DNA of 10,989 nucleotides, taken from CAZBUH01 sp964495095. GTDB lineage: Bacteria > Bacillota > Clostridia > Oscillospirales > Oscillospiraceae. The notes under the pieces are model-generated. The model was not told the origin of the DNA and made no database searches. It saw only the letters and a program-made list of their open reading frames with translations. Below are positions 1-6,245 of this stretch, piece by piece. The DNA lies in assembly GCA_964495095.1 (NCBI GenBank), contig CAZBUH010000070.1, positions 1 through 10,989 on the forward strand, given 5' to 3'. Within the stretch, counting starts at the first letter, position 1; each line of letters starts with the position of its first letter. A program made the translations under genes and the position numbers.

Positions 1-56
1 CCCAACGGAGGCCGCTTTTATTTTTGCGGCGGACGGCGGAAAATATAATCCGTAGA

Positions 57-119
57 TTTACAGCGCGAAATATGATATATTTAAATTTAAGATATATCAA
101 TTTAAAGCAGGTGATATCA
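57..119 (+). promoter_or_regulatory. AT-rich leader of the AraC regulator: weak promoter, dyads and ribosome site
   Basis: The stretch is strongly AT-rich between GC-rich flanks. A weak sigma-70-type promoter can be drawn: TTTACA (57-62), an 18-base spacer, TTAAAT (81-86). An inverted repeat TGATATAT / ATATATCA (73-80 and 92-99, 11-base spacer) overlaps the -10, and a second perfect palindrome TGATATCA lies at 112-119. The ribosome site AGGTGA (109-114) sits 5 bases before a TTG at 120 and is what decides the start of the regulator. Operator function is inferred. AT-rich DNA makes such dyads by chance fairly often. Confidence 0.4.
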
Positions 120-1361
120 TTGCCGGAAAAAAGCTACCGTGAATTGAGGCGCGAACAGCTTGAGATACTTCTCCACCACGCCTCGGACTTTAAGCCAGCG
201 CTGAAAACCAAGTTTGAAAACAGCGGCCTGTATATCGGCAGCGGCGCTTACGCCGTAATGCTTTTTTATCTGCCTGACGCCTTTACCTGGGACGAGACGG
301 ATTTTCAGGAAAAATGGGACATGCTCTACGGCGAGCTGCGGGACACGGTCTCCAACACGCTGCAGGCCAGATTTTTAAACCACACCGAGGTGATAGACTG
401 CGCCGTCTGCTCCCTTATCTGCTTCCCGGATGTGGGAAAGGGCGGCGCGCTTCCGGATATTTCGGAGGAGCTTCCGCCCCTGGCCGACCGCGTCAGGAGC
501 TTTTTCGCAGGCTCCGCCGGGGTGCGGGTCTCCGCGGCCATAAGCAGCCTGTATTTCGGCGTGCCCGGCATCAGGAGGGCGTGGGACGACGCCCGTTCCA
601 TAATGGCGTTTTCAAAATTTCTCACCGCGCCTCCGCCGGTGCTCACCCAGAAAATGCAGGAGGCGGAGCAGTGGCATATTGAGGAGAACGTCACTATGCG
701 CAGATGGCTGGACAGGATAATGGACGGCATCCGGGACAGCAGGGAGGAGCAGATATACGAAAACGCGGAAAAATTTGTGGCCTTTATAACCAGCCAGCCC
801 CCTTACGGAACGTATTTTTTCAATCTCCGCATACAGTTCTTTTTCAGCCACCTGATGTCGGCCCTGCTGGAATCAAACATGGCCCATATGGATTTCGTGG
901 AGTCCATAAACCCTGTAATCGGCCTCACAATGGCCGGCAGCGAGCAGGAGTTCCGCAATCTGCTGTATAACTACCTCTATCACGTGTGGGATAATTACCG
1001 GGAGGTGACCCGGGGCTCGTCAATGGCGGAGATAACCATGATAAAGGAGTACATAGACGGCAATATCTCCGACGTGAATCTCAGCCTGTCCGCCGTGGCG
1101 GAAAAATTCGGCATCTCCGGGTCGTCCCTGGCCTACCATTTCAAAAAGCACTGGGACTATACCCCCACAGACTATATCGCCCGGCAGCGGACTGCAAACG
1201 CCCGCCATATTATCGCCTCCGGCCGCTGCTCCATCGAGGGGGCCGCCGCCGAGGCGGGATTCGGCAGCTACCTTACGATGCACCGGGCCTTTAAAAAATA
1301 CTGCGGCGCCGCACCCGGCGCTTTCCGTCCTGAGAGGAAAAAGGGCGGGAAAACCAGATAA
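120..1361 (+). CDS. AraC-family transcriptional regulator (YesN-like, GGDEF-like middle domain)
   Basis: A probable DNA-binding activator or repressor of the adjacent binding-protein gene. With the TTG start it has 413 residues. The C-terminal ~110 residues form the double helix-turn-helix of AraC/XylS proteins: first HTH about 320-342 (SLSAVAEKFGISGSSLAYHF) and second about 371-393 (AAAEAGFGSYLTMHRAFKKY). Residues about 85-165 resemble the degenerate GGDEF-like region found before the HTH in PucR/CdaR and YesN-like regulators (FGVPGIRRAWDDARSIMAF, 146-164). Neither a receiver domain nor a membrane segment is seen. The start is chosen because AGGTGA lies 5 bases before TTG 120 and the DNA before it is AT-rich and promoter-like. 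However, the frame is open to the left edge of the window (an alternative TTG lies at 24), so a longer protein with a membrane sensor upstream cannot be excluded. AraC regulators of this type commonly sit beside sugar-uptake genes, which fits the next gene. The ligand is unknown. Confidence 0.85.
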   Translation: MPEKSYRELRREQLEILLHHASDFKPALKTKFENSGLYIGSGAYAVMLFYLPDAFTWDETDFQEKWDMLYGELRDTVSNTLQARFLNHTEVIDCAVCSLICFPDVGKGGALPDISEELPPLADRVRSFFAGSAGVRVSAAISSLYFGVPGIRRAWDDARSIMAFSKFLTAPPPVLTQKMQEAEQWHIEENVTMRRWLDRIMDGIRDSREEQIYENAEKFVAFITSQPPYGTYFFNLRIQFFFSHLMSALLESNMAHMDFVESINPVIGLTMAGSEQEFRNLLYNYLYHVWDNYREVTRGSSMAEITMIKEYIDGNISDVNLSLSAVAEKFGISGSSLAYHFKKHWDYTPTDYIARQRTANARHIIASGRCSIEGAAAEAGFGSYLTMHRAFKKYCGAAPGAFRPERKKGGKTR

Positions 1362-1363
1362 AT

Positions 1364-1396
1364 ATCATATTTTGAATTAACTATCTTATTTTGAAT
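1364..1396 (+). repeat. Tandem 14-base direct repeat ATCWTATTTTGAAT, period 19
   Basis: Two copies, 1364-1377 (ATCATATTTTGAAT) and 1383-1396 (ATCTTATTTTGAAT), differ at one base and are spaced 19 bases start to start, close to two helical turns. They begin just after the stop of the AraC gene and lie about 55 bases upstream of the -35 of the predicted promoter for the binding-protein gene. AraC-family activators typically bind such directly repeated half sites upstream of the promoter, so this is a plausible operator. The DNA-binding role is inferred from position and geometry only. Confidence 0.45.
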
Positions 1397-1450
1397 GATT
1401 GGCATTGGATTTAGCGCACTGATTATGAAATATTCAATAAATTTTGTCCA

Positions 1451-1479
1451 TTGAAAGATATTTATGATAACTGTAAAAT
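1451..1479 (+). promoter_or_regulatory. Predicted promoter of the solute-binding protein gene
   Basis: TTGAAA (1451-1456), a 17-base spacer, then TAAAAT (1474-1479): 5 of 6 matches at each hexamer with ideal spacing for a housekeeping sigma factor. Transcription would begin near 1486, giving a leader of about 95 bases. The rest of the 1362-1580 spacer is AT-rich. I see no RNA hairpin typical of a riboswitch in it. Confidence 0.6.
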
Positions 1480-1486
1480 ATATTTT
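1474..1486. promoter_or_regulatory. Palindromic element TAAAATATATTTT (copy 1)
   Basis: The core AAAATATATTTT (1475-1486) is a perfect palindrome overlapping the -10 of the predicted promoter. The same 13-mer with one central change (TAAAATGTATTTT) occurs at 3470-3482 in the leader of the hydrolase operon. It could be a common repressor site covering the promoter, or simply the -10 hexamer within AT-rich DNA. Confidence 0.3.
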
Positions 1487-1580
1487 GTTAGAATTGCGGC
1501 ATTTTATTTCATACTTTTTTAATAATTGATTCTGTATGTAAGATTGCCGGTACTATCGAATATTTTATAGGAGGTATATC

Positions 1581-3278
1581 ATGAAGAAAAGAATCACATC
1601 ACTTCTGGCTCTCGTAATGATGCTTTGCCTCGTATGCTCCGTCTTTGCCGGCTGCGGCGGCAATGGCGGGACAGAAACGGAGACCGACGCGCCGGAGGTC
1701 ACAGAGTCTGCGTCAGAGCCGACCGAAGCGCCCGAAGAGGAGCCTGCGGAGGCCCCGGAGGAGCCGTCCGGCGAAATCACAATGCCTCTCAGCGAGGAAG
1801 AGGTCACGTTCACCTGGTGGAATGCCATGAACCCCAACCTTGTCCAGTATCTGGACGATATGAACGACATCCTTGTATACCAGGAGATGGAAAAGCTCTC
1901 CAACGTCCACATCGACTGGGTGACGGTCTCCGCGGCCGTTGAGGGCGAGCAGTTTAATATTATGCTCTCCACCGAGGATTACACCGACATCTGCGGCAGC
2001 TCCATGTCCTCATACAGCGGAGGCGACGAGTCCGCGCTTGCCGACGGCGTAATCATCGACCTTACGGACCTTATGCCAGTAGATGCGCCGGATTATTGGT
2101 CCCTTATCACCAGCGACGAAGCAAACTTCAAGGAGCTTTCCACCTCCGAGAACAAGATAATCAGCTTTGACGTGGTATATTCCGATCCGGTGGCCGTTGA
2201 CTTTGGGCCTCAGATCCGCCAGGATCTGCTGGACCAGCTCAGCATGGAAAAGCCCCAGACCTACGACGAGATGCACGACTTCCTTACGGCCTGCAAAAAC
2301 GAGCTGGGCCTTGAGGGCGGCCTCCTGCTGCCGAAGCAGTCCGCCTCCTATCTCAACTATCTTGTTGCCGGCTTCGGCACCGCGGCCTATCTGAACGACG
2401 GTATGGGCGGCCTTACGGGCCCCTTCTATCAGGTGGACGGAAGCGTAAAGTTCGGCGCCCTTGAAAACGGCTTTAAGGATTACCTCGCCCTTATGAACCA
2501 GTGGTATTCCGAGGGGCTTATAAATAAGGATTATGTCTCTCTGGGCAACGGCTGGAACCCCGACCAGGACACCGTCTTAAACGGCGAAGCCGCCGTGTGG
2601 TTTGACGACCGCGGCAATATTGACAACTACAACAATAACGCCACTGTGGACGGCTTTAAGTGCGCAGGTACTTACGACCTTGTCCAAAACCCCGGCGACC
2701 AGCTCCATTTTGACGAGTACGGCTACACCGTCTCCATGAACAGCATCTATATCCTCTCGGTCTGCGAGCAGCCGGATATCGCCTGCCGGTATTTTAACTA
2801 CCGCTACACCGAGGAGGGCGAGCTTCTCGGCAACTGGGGTGTAGAGGGCACCACCTTTGAGTACGGCGAGGACGGTGCGCCCCACTACACCGACCTTATA
2901 GTGAATAACGAGCTTTACGGCGCAGAATACGCCCTCCAGGTGTACTGCCTGTGGAGAGCGCCTATGCTCACCGACTGCACAAAGTTTGCCGATATCTACT
3001 CGGCCGACATAATCGAGGCCTCCGAGATATGGGCCTCCAACCGCGATAACAGCTACATGATCCCCAACGGCGTCAGCATGTCCAGCGAGGCCAGCGACGA
3101 GTATTCGGCGCTCCTGAGCGAGATAGCCACCTACTACTCCGAAATGGTGCCGAAGTTCATTACCGGCGAGGTGTCCCTGGATGAGTTCGACAGCTTTGTT
3201 GAGACTCTGGAGAGCATGGACATAAGCCGCTGCATTGAGCTGTGGCAGGAAGCGCTGGATATATACAACGCCAAATAA
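1581..3278 (+). CDS. Lipoprotein extracellular solute-binding protein (ABC uptake, LplA-like family 1)
   Basis: A surface-anchored receptor that would hand a substrate, probably an oligosaccharide, to an ABC importer. It has 565 residues, the usual size of LplA/YtcQ-type binding proteins. A lipoprotein signal peptide is clear: KKR at 2-4, a hydrophobic core at about 8-23, and the lipobox FAGC with the lipidated Cys25. An acidic Glu/Pro/Thr-rich flexible linker follows (about 31-70), then the binding-protein fold beginning near FTWWNAMNP. AGGAGG (1569-1574) lies 6 bases before the ATG, so the start is secure. No permease or ATPase gene is adjacent, and two hairpins follow the stop, so it looks monocistronic here. 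The AraC regulator upstream probably controls it. Substrate identity cannot be read from the sequence. The fold assignment rests on signal peptide, length and overall resemblance. Confidence 0.85.
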   Translation: MKKRITSLLALVMMLCLVCSVFAGCGGNGGTETETDAPEVTESASEPTEAPEEEPAEAPEEPSGEITMPLSEEEVTFTWWNAMNPNLVQYLDDMNDILVYQEMEKLSNVHIDWVTVSAAVEGEQFNIMLSTEDYTDICGSSMSSYSGGDESALADGVIIDLTDLMPVDAPDYWSLITSDEANFKELSTSENKIISFDVVYSDPVAVDFGPQIRQDLLDQLSMEKPQTYDEMHDFLTACKNELGLEGGLLLPKQSASYLNYLVAGFGTAAYLNDGMGGLTGPFYQVDGSVKFGALENGFKDYLALMNQWYSEGLINKDYVSLGNGWNPDQDTVLNGEAAVWFDDRGNIDNYNNNATVDGFKCAGTYDLVQNPGDQLHFDEYGYTVSMNSIYILSVCEQPDIACRYFNYRYTEEGELLGNWGVEGTTFEYGEDGAPHYTDLIVNNELYGAEYALQVYCLWRAPMLTDCTKFADIYSADIIEASEIWASNRDNSYMIPNGVSMSSEASDEYSALLSEIATYYSEMVPKFITGEVSLDEFDSFVETLESMDISRCIELWQEALDIYNAK

Positions 3279-3304
3279 GCTCTCAGTAAGGATGCCCCTT
3301 ATAA

Positions 3305-3336
3305 GCGGGCCGCGGCAGAGGATGCCGCGCTCCCGC
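3305..3336 (+). other. GC-rich hairpin before the terminator
   Basis: CGCGGCA (3311-3317) pairs with TGCCGCG (3323-3329) around a 5-base loop, and an outer GCGGG (3305-3309) pairs with CCCGC (3332-3336) after a small internal loop. It lies 27 bases after the binding-protein stop and only 9 bases before the terminator stem. With no T-run of its own it may protect the 3' end of the mRNA or strengthen termination. Confidence 0.5.
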
Positions 3337-3344
3337 CCAGGGCT

Positions 3345-3381
3345 GTACGGGGGTGCGGATAACCGCACCTCCGTACTTTTT
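3345..3381 (+). terminator. Rho-independent terminator of the solute-binding protein gene
   Basis: A 14-base-pair stem (3345-3358 with 3363-3376, a single G-T pair) has the 4-base loop ATAA and is followed directly by TTTTT (3377-3381). This is a textbook intrinsic terminator. It separates the binding-protein transcript from the hydrolase operon. Confidence 0.85.
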
Positions 3382-3420
3382 GGACGGAGGCTTATACGAA
3401 TACCACATTCCGATATGGAA

Positions 3421-3449
3421 TTGAAGTTTATATGTAAATATGATAAGAT
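3421..3449 (+). promoter_or_regulatory. Predicted promoter of the hydrolase / DUF6273 operon
   Basis: TTGAAG (3421-3426), a 17-base spacer and TAAGAT (3444-3449), with a TG at 3441-3442 that makes an extended -10 (TGATAAGAT). Its place after a strong terminator and 60 bases before the hydrolase start supports it. The leader of about 55 bases contains a palindrome at 3469-3484. Confidence 0.5.
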
Positions 3450-3468
3450 ACTATAAATAATTGTTTAT

Positions 3469-3484
3469 ATAAAATGTATTTTAT
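3469..3484. promoter_or_regulatory. Palindrome ATAAAATGTATTTTAT in the hydrolase leader (copy 2)
   Basis: A perfect 7-base inverted repeat (3469-3475 and 3478-3484) around GT lies between the predicted transcription start and the ribosome site. Its inner 13 bases (3470-3482) match the element at 1474-1486 at 12 positions. A roadblock-type repressor site is a possible reading. It could also be a chance AT-rich dyad. Confidence 0.3.
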
Positions 3485-3510
3485 CCAAATATGACCAAGG
3501 AGGAAAATTA

Positions 3511-5355
3511 ATGGAAGACGAGAGAAAAAGCCGCTCATTCCACGGCTATGATATCATCTATCACAAGTCCCATCTTAAGTGCACCGAGCGCCCCGGCGAC
3601 GACCCGGAGTGCGCCCGTACCTTTAACCCCGACCCCTCCTACCGCGAGGAGTATTTCAAAAAGGGCCAGGTACATAAGGACTACACCGTGCCCTGCGATT
3701 TTAAGATTATGTACAATGTGTCCGTCCCCATGCGCGACGGTGTGCATATCTACTGCGACATATATCTTCCCATCCGGGAGGAGAAGGTGCCCGGAATAGT
3801 TATCTGGACGCCCTTCGGAAAGGCCAAGGAGTTTATGGCGCCGCCTCCCCACTCCAAGACCTCCCTCAACATTGACGGCGCCGCCGAAAATGCCGACGAG
3901 GCCAACATCCAGGCTGAAATGGCCCGCATGTTCGGAAAAACCTCCCCCTGGTCCGTGCCCCACGGCCCCGACACTATTTTCTGGCTTGAAAACGGATACG
4001 CCATGATTATCTGCGACCCCCGTGGGGCCTGCAATTCCGAGGGTGACGGCGAGTATTTCGGCCGCGGCCAGGATTCCGACGATTTTTATGACGCTGTCCA
4101 GTGGCTCTCCACCCAGGACTGGTGCAACGGCAAGATGACCACCACCGGATGCTCCTGGCTTGCGATAAGCGGCTGGTATATGGCCGCAAAGCAGCCCCCC
4201 GCACTGGCCTGCATCGCCCCCTTTGAGGGCCATGGCAACATGTACCGTGACGAGTATGTACGCATGGGCATTATGGACGTGGGCTTTGCCCGGAATTATT
4301 ACAGCCCCGGCAAGACCTGGCAGGAGGACATCCGCGAGATGATGCGCCGCCATCCGTACTACGACGCCTTCTGGGAGGATAAGAGGGCGCCCTTTGAGGA
4401 TATAAAGTGCCCGGCTTACGTGCTGGCGGGCTACTTCAGCTATTATCATCCCCGGGGGACCTTTGAGGCTTTCAGGAAAATGGGCAGCAGGGAAAAGTGG
4501 CTCACAGTCCATGAGAGCAACAACGTGATGCTTATAAACGACCGTGATTTCGTCAAGGATTTGCTGAAATTCTTTGACCACTACTGCAAGGGCATAGATA
4601 ACGGCTGGGAAAAGACGCCCAGATGCCGCGTATCGGTCCTTGACCCCACCTCCGGCAACATCGCTTACAGGCCCGAGGAGGACTGGCCTATTCCCCGCCG
4701 CGTCCGCACCGACCTCTATCTTGACGCCGCTTCCGGCACCATGAGCCTTGAAAAGCCCGAAAAGGAGAGTAGCGTTTCATATAACTGCGACGTTGAGCAC
4801 AAGTTCTACGATTCCCAGCGGGAGTGCACCGAAAAGGACAGCAGCGAGGGCCGCGCCGAGTTCACCTACACCTTCCCGGAGGACACGGAGATAACCGGCG
4901 ACATGAACCTCTACCTGTGGGTGGAGGCCGATGGCCATGACGATATGGATTTGTTTGTCAGGGCCATGATGTGCGATGAAAACGGTAAGTACCTGGGAGT
5001 CGGCGGCGAGCACAACTACGGCTACGCAGGACCCGATAACCGCCTCCGCGTGTCCCTCCGCGCACTGGACCCGGAGCGCTCTACCGAGGAATATCCGGAA
5101 CAGTCGTTCCGGAAGCCCGAGAAGCTCTCCCCGGGGGAGATTGTCCCGGTTGTTATCCCGCTCTGGCCTACCGGCCTTAAGTTCCATAAGGGACAGCAGC
5201 TTAAGCTTGTTGTGGCGGGCTACGACTACTGCGGCCATCCGCTGCCCGGCGGCGAGGAGACCCGCTTAAAGCCCAATAATAAGGGCAGCCATATTATCCA
5301 CACCGGCGGCAAATACGCGGCGCGCCTCAACGTGCCTGTAATTCCTGCCAGGTAA
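3511..5355 (+). CDS. CocE/NonD-family (S15-like) alpha/beta hydrolase, catalytic set degenerate
   Basis: Related to cocaine esterase CocE and X-Pro dipeptidyl-peptidases: an alpha/beta-hydrolase core, then a C-terminal jelly-roll (PepX_C type). It has 614 residues and no signal peptide, hence cytoplasmic. The core starts near VPMRDGVHIYCDIYLP (72-87). The nucleophile elbow GCSWLA (213-218) gives Ser215. The jelly-roll runs from about 450 (FTYTFPEDTEITGDMNLYLW, 451-470). Compared by eye with CocE, three other key positions differ. The oxyanion tyrosine of RxPY is Phe102 (WTPFGK). The acid Asp of GWYD is Ser310 (AGYFS). The His of GPWSH falls at Asn338, although His334 and His313 are near. It may be inactive, use other residues, or bind ligand rather than hydrolyse it. 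AAGGAGG (3497-3503) precedes the ATG by 7 bases. It is the first gene of an operon with the DUF6273 pair. The true substrate is unknown. Confidence 0.85.
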   Translation: MEDERKSRSFHGYDIIYHKSHLKCTERPGDDPECARTFNPDPSYREEYFKKGQVHKDYTVPCDFKIMYNVSVPMRDGVHIYCDIYLPIREEKVPGIVIWTPFGKAKEFMAPPPHSKTSLNIDGAAENADEANIQAEMARMFGKTSPWSVPHGPDTIFWLENGYAMIICDPRGACNSEGDGEYFGRGQDSDDFYDAVQWLSTQDWCNGKMTTTGCSWLAISGWYMAAKQPPALACIAPFEGHGNMYRDEYVRMGIMDVGFARNYYSPGKTWQEDIREMMRRHPYYDAFWEDKRAPFEDIKCPAYVLAGYFSYYHPRGTFEAFRKMGSREKWLTVHESNNVMLINDRDFVKDLLKFFDHYCKGIDNGWEKTPRCRVSVLDPTSGNIAYRPEEDWPIPRRVRTDLYLDAASGTMSLEKPEKESSVSYNCDVEHKFYDSQRECTEKDSSEGRAEFTYTFPEDTEITGDMNLYLWVEADGHDDMDLFVRAMMCDENGKYLGVGGEHNYGYAGPDNRLRVSLRALDPERSTEEYPEQSFRKPEKLSPGEIVPVVIPLWPTGLKFHKGQQLKLVVAGYDYCGHPLPGGEETRLKPNNKGSHIIHTGGKYAARLNVPVIPAR

Positions 5356-5365
5356 CGAGTAAAGC

Positions 5366-5394
5366 AGCCGCCCTTTCCGTGTGAAAAGGCGGCT
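5366..5394 (+). other. Intra-operon hairpin without T-run
   Basis: AGCCGCC (5366-5372) pairs with GGCGGCT (5388-5394), and TTT/AAA can extend the stem inward. It sits 10 bases after the hydrolase stop and is followed by GGACCCC, not by a T-run. It is therefore better read as an mRNA stability or processing element, or a weak attenuator, than as a terminator. The downstream gene has its own strong ribosome site at 5413-5418. Confidence 0.4.
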
Positions 5395-5426
5395 TGGACC
5401 CCTTAAGACGACAGGAGGAAAATGCT

Positions 5427-6245
5427 ATGACTTTAGGCCAGCTTCCAATAGGCTCCAGAGTACGGGAGCCAAAAAGCGGAATGGTGTTTATTGTGGCCGC
5501 CCACGAGCACCCTGGCTATACCGGCACGACACTTTTCTGTGACCGGATAATCCGAAAAGGCTGCATCGACGCAATGGAGCCGGCCCACCAGGACCGTTGG
5601 GTTAAGGAGCTGGGGCTCAGCGACTACCGGCTCAGCAATATCCACCAGTGGCTCAATTCCGACAAGGCCGGCTGGTACACGAAGTCCTCACCGACAGACG
5701 AGCCGCCCACAGAGAATAAGATTAAGTCCGGCGTGCCCTACGCCGGGGACCCGGGCTTTCTCTCCGCGTTCTCCGAGGACTTTAAAAACGCCCTTGTGGA
5801 AAACGATATCCCCTGCGTCACCGGCTCCGGGGCGGAACAGAGGGCGGCTTCGGTAAAGGCGAAGGCCTATCTGCTCAGCGCAGACGAAATGGGCCTCAGG
5901 AGCTTTACGAATATCCCCGAGGGTACAAAAATGCCCCTTTTCAGGGATTTCAGGGCGCGCATCGGTCTGAAGCCCGCCGACCCGGCCGACTTCAATTTCC
6001 CCATGATGGACATAAACGAGACAAATCAGGAAATGGCCTGGTATTACTGGCTGAGAACGCCCCACAACGCAAAGCCCTGGTATAACGCCTACGTCCACTG
6101 CTCCGGCATGATCTCCTATCTTCAGGCCGCAAACGGCGATTTGGGAATACGCCCCGCCCTCCAGATATCGCCGGAAATTCCCGTATCGGACCAATGCGGC
6201 GACGGCTATATATACGACATTCTTCCGGGAGGTGAGGGGAAATGA
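5427..6245 (+). CDS. DUF6273-type protein, copy A
   Basis: 272 residues, no signal peptide or membrane segment. The features match DUF6273 proteins of Firmicutes as I recall them: an N-terminal beta-rich part IGSRVREPKSG (8-18) with AAHEHPGY (24-31), then WLNSDK (75-80), PGFLSAFS (109-116), PLFRDFRARI (170-179), a WYYWLRTP segment (205-212) and the closing IRPALQI (241-247). The last two elements recall the W-W/Y-LR-P and VRPAL motifs of C-type-lectin-like / FGE-sulfatase folds. That structural link is inference. The start ATG 5427 is chosen for AGGAGG (5413-5418) 8 bases upstream. A TTG at 5394 in frame lies inside the hairpin and lacks a ribosome site. Its stop overlaps the start of copy B (ATGA), so the two are translationally coupled. 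No biochemical function is known to me. Confidence 0.75.
   Translation: MTLGQLPIGSRVREPKSGMVFIVAAHEHPGYTGTTLFCDRIIRKGCIDAMEPAHQDRWVKELGLSDYRLSNIHQWLNSDKAGWYTKSSPTDEPPTENKIKSGVPYAGDPGFLSAFSEDFKNALVENDIPCVTGSGAEQRAASVKAKAYLLSADEMGLRSFTNIPEGTKMPLFRDFRARIGLKPADPADFNFPMMDINETNQEMAWYYWLRTPHNAKPWYNAYVHCSGMISYLQAANGDLGIRPALQISPEIPVSDQCGDGYIYDILPGGEGK

Noticed and set aside
11..30. GCCGC / GCGGC inverted repeat at the left edge as a terminator
   Set aside because: The 5-base stem has a T-rich 10-base loop and no T-run on either side, so there is not enough to call it.
2577..3368. 263-codon minus-strand open frame opposite the solute-binding protein
   Set aside because: It is a shadow of the lipoprotein gene. 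It would also start within the terminator and encodes low-information Val/Ala/Gly-rich sequence.
3305..3381. Paired hairpins as an ANTAR RNA target
   Set aside because: The loops are 5 and 4 bases, not the six-base loops with conserved A and G expected for ANTAR sites, and the second hairpin has a terminator T-run.
3535..4581. 348-codon minus-strand open frame opposite the hydrolase gene
   Set aside because: It lies wholly antisense to a gene with recognisable domains, has a composition typical of a mirrored GC-rich frame, and shows no ribosome site or domain motif.
5394..5426. Longer start (TTG 5394) for DUF6273 copy A
   Set aside because: It lies at the end of the hairpin without a ribosome site. 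ATG 5427 has AGGAGG at ideal distance and aligns with the start of copy B.
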